Source of the DNA: Pseudomonadota bacterium
GTDB taxonomy: Bacteria > Pseudomonadota > Alphaproteobacteria > Caulobacterales > Caulobacteraceae
Length of the DNA: 6,126 nt
NCBI GenBank assembly: GCA_023445955.1
Contig: JAEXJH010000685.1
Coordinates: forward strand, 1-6,126
Direction: 5' to 3'
In this document: positions 1-5,484 of the stretch, piece by piece
Layout of the letters: the number at the start of each line of letters is the position of its first letter
Numbering within the stretch: position 1 is the stretch's first letter
Made by a program: the position numbers and the translations under genes
The notes under the pieces: generated by a model
Seen by the model: only the letters and a program-made list of their open reading frames with translations
Told to the model about the DNA's origin: nothing
Databases searched by the model: none

Positions 1-364
1 TGGCGGCCTTGGGCGCGATGCCGCGATAGTCGATGAAGACCGTCTCGTTGGTCTTGGCGATGTAGACCATCATGAAGCCGTCGCCGCCGATATTGCCGGC
101 GCGCGGCAGGGTCACGGCCAGGGCGAAGGCGGTGGCGACCGCGGCGTCCACGGCGTTGCCGCCCTGACGCAGGATCTCGACGCCGACCTTGGTGGCGATG
201 GCGTTCTGGCTGACCACCATGCCCTTCTCGCCCACCACCGGCGAGTGGATGCTGGGATATTCCAGCAGCTGTTTCTTCTGGGCCAGGGCCGTGGTCGAAG
301 CGATCGGCGTGAGGGCGAGCGCCAGGGCCGAGGCGGCCGTTGCGAACAGGCGGAAGGGTTTCAA
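1..364 (-). CDS. ggt: Gamma-glutamyltransferase, N-terminal part (partial at left edge)
   Basis: This is the first 121 codons of a probable periplasmic gamma-glutamyltransferase, an Ntn-hydrolase that cleaves or transfers the gamma-glutamyl group of glutathione and related compounds. Residues 1-28 are a typical signal peptide: K2/R5, a hydrophobic stretch, and cleavage expected after the ALA at 26-28. The family signature follows: QGGNAVDAAVA (67-77), LPRAGNIGGDGFMM (86-99) and IDYRGIAP (111-118). R114 matches the arginine that holds the gamma-glutamyl carboxylate in the E. coli enzyme. The next residue is Gly, where E. coli has Glu (DFRE). The start is TTG at 364; it gives an intact signal peptide and has GAGG seven bases upstream (375-372), and no in-frame ATG fits better. 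The self-cleavage threonine and catalytic part lie outside the window. The gene begins 73 bp after the receptor stop, just beyond a terminator hairpin. The family call is firm; the substrate is unknown. Confidence 0.9.
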   Translation of the reverse strand, partial: MKPFRLFATAASALALALTPIASTTALAQKKQLLEYPSIHSPVVGEKGMVVSQNAIATKVGVEILRQGGNAVDAAVATAFALAVTLPRAGNIGGDGFMMVYIAKTNETVFIDYRGIAPKAA

Positions 365-390
365 GGTCGAGCCTCGCAGAACGGTACGCG

Positions 391-426
391 CGAAGAAGAA
401 CGGGGCGGTCCCGGAGAACCGCCCCG
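391..426 (-). terminator. Rho-independent-type terminator after the TonB receptor gene
   Basis: A perfect 9-bp GC-rich inverted repeat (CGGGGCGGT at 401-409, ACCGCCCCG at 418-426) encloses an 8-nt loop. In the minus-strand RNA it begins 12 nt after the receptor TAG stop and is followed by TTCTTCTTC, a broken U-rich tract (399-391). It fits an intrinsic terminator for the receptor transcript. The interrupted T tract suggests leaky termination, which matters because the downstream gamma-glutamyltransferase gene starts only 27 nt later. Confidence 0.75.
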
Positions 427-437
427 CTGTGGGATGC

Positions 438-3400
438 CTAGAACTTCTTGGACAGGTTCATGTACCAGTAGCGGCCCGTGGCGTTGTGCAGCGCGCCCAG
501 GTAGCCGAAGTTCGACGCCGAGACCGGCGGGTCCTTGTCGAACACGTTGCGCGCGCCGATGCGGACCGTCGAGTTGTTGAACATGCCGCCCTTGAAGGCG
601 TACTGGCCGTACAGGCTGACCGTGGTCCAGTCCTTGATCGGGAAGTACTCGCCGTTCACCTGGGCGGGACCCGTGTCATAGACCTGACCGACATACTGCA
701 CGAACGCGCCAGCGCCCCACTTGCCTTTGCGCCAGGTGAAGCTGGCGGTGCCGCGGAACTCGGGGAAGCCGTCCAGCTTGATCTGGTTGCCGGCCGACGA
801 GATCGTGATGCCCGGCAGTTCGCCAGCGGCGACGGCCGTCTGCAGCAGGCTTTCCAGCGGGCTGGCCGACTGGTCGTACTTCAGCAGCTTGGCGACATTG
901 ACCGTCAGGCCGAAGTCACCCCAGGCGGTGTCGTCCAGGTCGTAGTCGACGCTGAAGTCGACGCCCTGGACCATGCGCGGCTGCAGGTTCTGATAGGTGT
1001 CGTTGATGTAGGCGATGTTGCCGACGGTGGCCGTGCCGACCGGCGCGTCGCGGACGACGTTCGGGTTCGACGAGCCGTGCAGGCGCAGATAGTAGTCGTA
1101 GGCGATGGCGTTGTAGCCGCCGACCACGCCGATGACGCCCTTCTCGCGGATCGACCAGAAGTCGGTCGTCAGGGTCAGCTTGCCGAACTCACGCGGAATG
1201 AACGTCGGCTGGTAGACGAAGCCCACCGTGGCGTTGTCGGCCTCTTCCGGCTTCAGGTTCTTGTTACCGCTGCGCGACTCGATCGTGCTGACGCTGGAGC
1301 AGGTCGTGCCGTTGATACGGCAGGCGCCGTAGTCGATGCGGCTGTTGGAGACGGTCGCGCCGTCGCTGTAGAACTGCGGCAGGTTTGGCGCACGGAAGCT
1401 TTGCGAGACCGAGCCGCGGAACGCGAGGCCATGGCCGACCTTCCAGTAGATCGCGCCCTTGGGTTTGTAGACGCTGCCGAAGTCCGAATAGTCCTCGCCG
1501 CGGGCGGCGATCTGCAGGCTGATCTCCTCGACGAACGGGATGTTCATCTCGGGCGAGATGACCGGCACCGCCAGTTCGAAGAAGGCCGAGGTGACAGAGC
1601 GGCTGCCGTGCACGTCCGGCGAACCCGAGGCGCCCAGCACGTCGGTGCCGTAGGTCACGCCGGTGACGCTGTTGGTGTACTTGATCTTGCCGTCCAGGCG
1701 GTCGTCGCGGTTGTCGTCATAGGTCTCGCGGCGCCACTCGACGCCGGCCGCGAAGCCGACATCGCCGCCCGGCAGGCGGAACAGGTCCTTCTTCGACACC
1801 TTGAAGTCGGCCAGGGCCAGCGAGGTCTCGCTGATCCGGTAGACGTTGATCAGGAAGGAATTGATCGTGTCGCGGTTGCTCGGCGAGGTGTCGCCCAGCG
1901 AGTAGTTGTCGAGGTTGCCGCCGTTGAACGGGTTATAGGCCGACGCGTCGGTGCGGTTGATCGCCTGCTGGAACAGCGTGTTGCTGATCGCATTGTGCGT
2001 CATGTCCTTGGTTCGGGCCTTGGAATACAGCATCGCTGAATCCCACTTCCACCCGTTCCAATTGCCCTTCAGGCCGCCCAGCAGGCGGTAGCTGTCGTCG
2101 GTCACGGTGTAGGTGCGCGGGCCAGTGTCGACCACGCGATAGGTGGTGATGTTCATCGCCGCGCCGCCCGTCGGCACGCCGGTCAGGTTGGCGATGCGGT
2201 TGACGCTGCCCACCGGGCCGAAGGGGTTCCAGTAGGCGTTGGCCGCGATGGTGATCGGGGCCGTGCTCAGCGGGGCCGACTGCTCGCGGCTGCCGGTGAA
2301 CAGGGCGTGGTAGTAGCCCGCTTCGCCATAGGCGGTGATGTCGCCGAAGTCGTGCTCGACGGTCGAGAACAGGTTGGTGCGCTCGACGCCGCCCTTCAGC
2401 GTGCGATCCGGGTTTTCGTCATAGCGCAGCACGCGGTCGGCCGTGCCCGTGATGGTGCCCGACTTGATGCAGATGCCGCCGGTCAGCACGGTGCTGGAGC
2501 AGCCCGCCGCCGTGTTGCTGACGGGCTCGATGTGGAACACGCCCGAGGTCGTCAGGGCGGTCGTGCCCTGGCGCACGGCCGTGGTCGACGGGATCAGGGT
2601 GAACGAACCCCACGGGCTGGAGGTCGAGCGGCTGTCGAAGGTGGTGTTGTCCACCCACGGGGTGTCGGCGACCTGCGAGCGGTGATCCTCGCTGGCGGCG
2701 TAGTCGCGCTCGGTGGCGTTCAGGCGGCTGCGGCCGGTGTAGTTGCCGAAGAAGGTCAGGCGCGTGCCGTCTTCCAGGCGCGTGCCGGCCTTCACGTTGA
2801 ACGAGCCTTCGCGGTAGCTGGTGCCTTCCGAGCCGCCGTACTGGGCTTCCATCTTCAGGCCGCGGAACTTGGTGTCGAGCACCGTATTGACCACGCCGGC
2901 CACGGCGTCGGTGCCGTAGATGGCGGCGGCGCCGTCGCGCAGGACTTCCACGCGCTTGACGCCCGCGACCGGGAACGAGTTGGTGTTGACGGTCTGGACC
3001 GGCACCAGGTTCTCGGTCTGGCTGCCCGGCGCCAGCACGGCGCGGCGGCCGTTCAGCAGAGCCAGGGTGTTGCCCGTGCCCAGGCTGCGCAGGTTCAGCG
3101 AGGCCACGTCGCCGCGTGCGTCGTTCAGGTTGCCGGTCGTGCGGGCTTCCTGGAACTGCACGTCGCCGGCTTGCGGGATGGCGCGGAACAGTTCGTCGCC
3201 CGAGACCGCGCCCGTGGCGATGATCTCGTTCTCGCCGACCACCGTCACCGGCAGGGCTTCGGTGGTGCGGGCGCCTTCGATCTGAGAACCGACGACCACG
3301 ACGGCCTCGACCGTCTGGGCCTCTTCATCACTCGCGCCGGCCCTTGCGCTGAAGGACTGGGGGCCCTGAACCGAAGCCTGACGCAACGTGATGGTCTTGC

Positions 3401-3695
3401 CGTCGTCCGAGGCGATGACGAGGCCGGCGGCCTTGGTCAGCTTGGCCAGGGCCTCGGCGTCGGCCACGTCGCCGGTCACGGCCGGCGTGCTCTTGCCCGA
3501 AGCGGCCTCGAACGGGAACAGGACCTGCTTGCCCGACTGCTTGGCGAAGGTCTGCAGCGCGTTGACCGCGTCGCCGGCCGGAATGTTGAAGCTGTGGCGG
3601 GCCTCTTGCGCCAGGGCCGGACCGGCCATGACAAGCACGGCGGCGGACGCCATCAGGAAGCCGCGAACTGTGCGGCGGCGAGCGTCGATCGACAT
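438..3695 (-). CDS. TonB-dependent outer-membrane receptor with STN signalling domain (FecA-type transducer)
   Basis: This 1085-residue outer-membrane active transporter and signal transducer takes up an unknown ligand using TonB/ExbBD energy. Order of parts: signal peptide 1-29 (R6-R8, hydrophobic core, cleavage after ALA); STN domain about 34-105 (HSFNIPAGDAVNALQTFAKQ, ending TITLRQA); linker; a TonB-box-like stretch EAVVVVGS (130-137); plug about 145-275, including VLRDGAAAIYGTDAVAGVVN; then a long beta-barrel with SFRAPNLPQFY (766-776), NLKPEEAD (813-820) and GARNVFD (1047-1053), ending in the expected terminal Phe (KKF). The STN domain marks it as a receptor that signals to a FecR partner, and the fecI/fecR pair lies directly upstream. 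The barrel of roughly 800 residues is long. Two Cys pairs (C399/C409 and C792/C799) probably sit in surface loops. The ATG at 3695 gives a clean signal peptide; the best ribosome-binding sequence, GAGGGG (3713-3708), lies a rather distant 12 nt away. Substrate is not readable; iron complexes, sugars and peptides are all possible. Confidence 0.95.
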   Translation of the reverse strand: MSIDARRRTVRGFLMASAAVLVMAGPALAQEARHSFNIPAGDAVNALQTFAKQSGKQVLFPFEAASGKSTPAVTGDVADAEALAKLTKAAGLVIASDDGKTITLRQASVQGPQSFSARAGASDEEAQTVEAVVVVGSQIEGARTTEALPVTVVGENEIIATGAVSGDELFRAIPQAGDVQFQEARTTGNLNDARGDVASLNLRSLGTGNTLALLNGRRAVLAPGSQTENLVPVQTVNTNSFPVAGVKRVEVLRDGAAAIYGTDAVAGVVNTVLDTKFRGLKMEAQYGGSEGTSYREGSFNVKAGTRLEDGTRLTFFGNYTGRSRLNATERDYAASEDHRSQVADTPWVDNTTFDSRSTSSPWGSFTLIPSTTAVRQGTTALTTSGVFHIEPVSNTAAGCSSTVLTGGICIKSGTITGTADRVLRYDENPDRTLKGGVERTNLFSTVEHDFGDITAYGEAGYYHALFTGSREQSAPLSTAPITIAANAYWNPFGPVGSVNRIANLTGVPTGGAAMNITTYRVVDTGPRTYTVTDDSYRLLGGLKGNWNGWKWDSAMLYSKARTKDMTHNAISNTLFQQAINRTDASAYNPFNGGNLDNYSLGDTSPSNRDTINSFLINVYRISETSLALADFKVSKKDLFRLPGGDVGFAAGVEWRRETYDDNRDDRLDGKIKYTNSVTGVTYGTDVLGASGSPDVHGSRSVTSAFFELAVPVISPEMNIPFVEEISLQIAARGEDYSDFGSVYKPKGAIYWKVGHGLAFRGSVSQSFRAPNLPQFYSDGATVSNSRIDYGACRINGTTCSSVSTIESRSGNKNLKPEEADNATVGFVYQPTFIPREFGKLTLTTDFWSIREKGVIGVVGGYNAIAYDYYLRLHGSSNPNVVRDAPVGTATVGNIAYINDTYQNLQPRMVQGVDFSVDYDLDDTAWGDFGLTVNVAKLLKYDQSASPLESLLQTAVAAGELPGITISSAGNQIKLDGFPEFRGTASFTWRKGKWGAGAFVQYVGQVYDTGPAQVNGEYFPIKDWTTVSLYGQYAFKGGMFNNSTVRIGARNVFDKDPPVSASNFGYLGALHNATGRYWYMNLSKKF

Positions 3696-3796
3696 CTTTC
3701 TTGGTAACCCCTCAGGGCGTCATCCATCCCCATGGGAAGACGCCTTCACCTTGACCGACGCGAGGGCTGCAGGTTTCCGCCACTCGGCCGGAAACT
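3696..3796 (-). promoter_or_regulatory. Candidate ECF-sigma promoter and leader of the receptor gene
   Basis: This is the control region between fecR and the receptor. Reading the minus strand, GGAAAC at 3778-3773 resembles the GGAAA-type -35 element of ECF sigma factors, including FecI. It is preceded by A5 tracts (3813-3809 and 3800-3796) that could act as an UP element. No -10 element is convincing: CGTC at 3760-3757 is too close (12 nt), and GTCAAG at 3755-3750 has a 17-nt spacing but a poor sequence. The remaining leader of about 50 nt holds a 6-bp dyad, GGCGTC (3744-3739) with GACGCC (3721-3716), just upstream of the presumed ribosome-binding site. Autocontrol by the adjacent sigma factor is expected from the family; the exact promoter is inference. 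Confidence 0.35.
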
Positions 3797-3800
3797 TTTT
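3771..3800. repeat. Inverted repeat overlapping the candidate -35; terminator-like on the plus strand
   Basis: GTTTCCG (3773-3779) and CGGAAAC (3789-3795) form a perfect 7-bp dyad around a 9-nt spacer. The arms extend outward by a G-T and an A-T pair to 3771/3797. On the plus strand the hairpin runs straight into a T5 run (3796-3800), giving an intrinsic-terminator shape, although no plus-strand gene is visible. On the minus strand no T tract follows. The left arm contains the candidate -35 GGAAAC of the receptor promoter, so the dyad could equally be an operator or a chance symmetry. Confidence 0.45.
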
Positions 3801-3829
3801 CAGCCCACTTTTTCTCAGCCCGCTTTTTC
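3795..3829 (-). repeat. Tandem repeat GAAAAAGYGGGCTGA spanning the fecR stop codon
   Basis: On the minus strand, GAAAAAGCGGGCTGA (3829-3815) is followed at once by GAAAAAGTGGGCTGA (3814-3800), 14 of 15 bases identical. A third partial copy, GAAAAAG (3801-3795), overlaps the second by two bases. Copy one is the real end of fecR (Glu-Lys-Ala-Gly-stop). Copy two is in the same frame and would read Glu-Lys-Val-Gly-stop if the first stop were lost. The three A5 tracts stand out in this GC-rich region and lie just upstream of the candidate receptor promoter. Confidence 0.8.
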
Positions 3830-4843
3830 AGGGGTCGGACGATGCGACAGGCGGATGGCGCCGTCGGCGCCGGCGGCGGCCTTCACCGGGAAGGCGCTGG
3901 TCACCGCGCTGACGAAGCTGCTCGGCTCGGTCGTCTGGAAATAGCCGGCCAGGCGCAGGTCGGCGATCGACGGATCGGCGATGCGGATCTGCTGCTTGTT
4001 GTAGCGGTTGAACTCGGCCACGGCCTGCTCCAGCGACTGGCCGTTCAGGGCGATCGCGCCCTGACGCCAGGCCAGGGCCCGGTCGATCTCGCCGTCCGAC
4101 ACCACGCGCGAGCGGCTGCCGGCCGAACTGTAGATGGCGGTGACGCCCGCCGTCAGACGCACGTCCCCCTTGCTCTGGACAGGGCGCTCGGTGGGGTCCG
4201 GATCCAGGTCGACCGCCCCGCGCCTGACCGTCACGGCCGCACCGTCCGAGCGCAGGCGCACGGCCATCTCGGTGGCGCCGTCGACTTCCATGACCGCGTC
4301 GGCGGCCTTGATCACGAACGGACGGAGATCGTCCTGGGCGGCCTCGAACACGGCCTCGCCGCGGATCAGCTTCACCTCGCGCACGCCCTTGCGGTAGCGC
4401 ACGACGACCTTGCTGTTGGTGTTCAGCTCGATGCGGCTGTTGTCGCTGAGCACGACCACTCGGCGCTCGCCGATGGCGGTGGCGTAGGCGGCGCCGCCGC
4501 CGAAGGTGGTCACCCCCGCCACGGCCAGGGTGACGGCTGCGGCAGCGGCCATGCCCCGCGCCCAGGTCGACTGGCTCAGCTTCGGCAGGACCATGCGGCG
4601 GTCGGCGGCCAGCAAGTCGCGATCCGGACGCGCCACGCCCGGACGCAGCGCGCGCAGGCGCTCCAGTCGCGCCCAGGCGACGGCCTCGCGCTCATAGGCG
4701 GCTTCATGCTCGTGGCTGTCGTCGCGCCAGGCCTCGAAGGCGGCGCGATCGGCGGCCGAGCACGAAGGATCGTCAAGCCGGACCACCCATTGGGCGGCCG
4801 CCTGCCTCACCGCTTCGCGTCGTGATCCCGTTTCGCGCTCCAT
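3815..4843 (-). CDS. fecR: FecR-family anti-sigma factor / sigma regulator
   Basis: This 342-residue inner-membrane protein should carry the signal from the receptor's STN domain to the ECF sigma factor encoded just upstream. Residues about 9-60 are the cytoplasmic N-terminal domain of the family (QAAAQWVVRLDD, then AFEAWRDDSHEHEAAYE), which binds sigma. One membrane helix lies at about 97-118, rich in Ala, Val and Gly. The FecR domain follows at about 123-213, with SRIELNTNSKV and the hallmark GEAVFEAAQDDLRPFVIKA (162-180). The C-terminal part (about 258-334, ALNGQSLEQAVAEFNRY to GAIRLS) resembles a short STN-like module and is the likely contact for the receptor. The ATG at 4843 has GAAGGA five bases upstream (4854-4849) and lies inside the end of the sigma gene, overlapping by 37 bp, so translation is probably coupled. 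Length and domain order are normal for the family. The last codons fall in a tandem repeat. The symbol denotes the family, not citrate specificity. Confidence 0.93.
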   Translation of the reverse strand: MERETGSRREAVRQAAAQWVVRLDDPSCSAADRAAFEAWRDDSHEHEAAYEREAVAWARLERLRALRPGVARPDRDLLAADRRMVLPKLSQSTWARGMAAAAAVTLAVAGVTTFGGGAAYATAIGERRVVVLSDNSRIELNTNSKVVVRYRKGVREVKLIRGEAVFEAAQDDLRPFVIKAADAVMEVDGATEMAVRLRSDGAAVTVRRGAVDLDPDPTERPVQSKGDVRLTAGVTAIYSSAGSRSRVVSDGEIDRALAWRQGAIALNGQSLEQAVAEFNRYNKQQIRIADPSIADLRLAGYFQTTEPSSFVSAVTSAFPVKAAAGADGAIRLSHRPTPEKAG

Positions 4844-5397
4844 GAGCGTCCTTCGTCGACCTTACTCTTGCGTCCGATACGACGTCCCAGCTTGTCGGAA
4901 CAGTACCGGAGGCCCTTTACCAGATGCTTCTCAACAGTAGAGACGGACAGCCCCATCCGAACCGCTATGTCCTCAGGCGAGAGACTATAGATTTTTCTCA
5001 ACGTAAAGACGCGCCGGCACTGCGTCGGCAACTCGGCGATGGCGTCGGCCAGCAGCCGCAGCTCCTCGCGTGATTCGAGCAGCATGTGCGCGCCGGGGGC
5101 TTCGTCGATCGGTTCGATGCGGTCGAAGTCGGCGACGGCGGTGATGGTCAGCACTTTGCGGCGGCGCAGCGCGTCCAGCGCGCAGTTGCGCAGGATGCGG
5201 GTGGCGAAAGCGCCCGGATTGCCGATCTCGCGCCAGGTCTTGCAGGCGATCGCGCGCGCGAAAGTGTCGTGGACCAGATCCTCGGGATCGCTCTGCCCGT
5301 CGCGGCAGAACTGCCGCGCATAGGCCAGCAGGTCCGCCTCCAACGGCAGGATTTCGCGCCGGAACCAGGCGCGCCTGTCTTCATCGTCTTGCGTCAT
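4807..5397 (-). CDS. fecI: ECF RNA polymerase sigma factor, FecI type
   Basis: This 196-residue cytoplasmic sigma factor should direct RNA polymerase to the receptor promoter when released or activated by the FecR partner. Sigma region 2 spans about 18-82 (LLAYARQFC, DPEDLVHDTFARA, then NPGAFATRILRNCALDALRRRK, here split: NPGAFATRILRN at 60-71 and ALDALRRRK at 73-81). Region 4 spans about 112-165, with the helix-turn-helix SPEDIAVRMGLSVSTVEKHL (140-159); the STVEKHLVKGL style is typical of FecI-like members. No region 3 is present, as expected for ECF factors. The ATG at 5397 has GAGGGGG (5409-5403) five bases upstream. The gene overlaps fecR by 37 bp, so the two form one transcript. The region-4 half is clearly richer in A/T and uses codons such as AGA, ATA, AGT and GTA that are avoided in the neighbouring genes. 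No promoter is evident in the 44 bp between its start and the preceding terminator. Confidence 0.94.
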   Translation of the reverse strand: MTQDDEDRRAWFRREILPLEADLLAYARQFCRDGQSDPEDLVHDTFARAIACKTWREIGNPGAFATRILRNCALDALRRRKVLTITAVADFDRIEPIDEAPGAHMLLESREELRLLADAIAELPTQCRRVFTLRKIYSLSPEDIAVRMGLSVSTVEKHLVKGLRYCSDKLGRRIGRKSKVDEGRSWSAKRDHDAKR

Positions 5398-5432
5398 CGA
5401 CGCCCCCTCGACGTCCAGCCAAGCGGATTAAC

Positions 5433-5471
5433 GCCCCGAAGGCAACCCGGCGGGACGCGCCGCCGGGTTGC
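5433..5471 (-). terminator. Strong hairpin terminator after the MFS transporter gene
   Basis: A perfect 12-bp inverted repeat pairs GCAACCCGGCGG (5442-5453) with CCGCCGGGTTGC (5460-5471) around a 6-nt loop. It begins 13 nt after the transporter TAG stop in the minus-strand direction. The following minus-strand sequence, CTTCGGGGCG, is not a real U tract, so it may work with help from Rho or as an RNA-stabilising 3' end. It separates the transporter from the sigma/anti-sigma operon. Confidence 0.7.
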
Positions 5472-5484
5472 GAAAGGTTCGTGC

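Noticed and set aside
189..2039. A 616-codon open frame on the plus strand opposite the receptor gene
   Set aside because: It is a shadow of the receptor on the other strand, caused by G/C-rich third positions. The protein is rich in Arg, Ala, Val and Asp with no recognisable motif, and the opposite strand holds a clear receptor.
2307..3707. A 466-codon open frame on the plus strand opposite the receptor N-terminus
   Set aside because: Low-complexity Ala/Gly/Arg/Asp protein without domains; it mirrors the signal peptide, STN and plug coding of the real gene.
3729..3736. Palindrome CCCATGGG in the receptor leader
   Set aside because: An 8-bp palindrome is easily found by chance at this GC content, and its position does not match a promoter element.
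3842..4825. A 327-codon open frame on the plus strand opposite fecR
   Set aside because: It mirrors nearly the whole fecR gene, has no family resemblance, and is explained by composition.
5398..5441. Search for a promoter of the sigma gene between the terminator and the start codon
   Set aside because: TTAATC-like and TTGCCT-like pieces occur, but their spacing (8 nt) does not fit a sigma-70 promoter and the second lies partly in the hairpin. No ECF-type pair is visible, so I call none.
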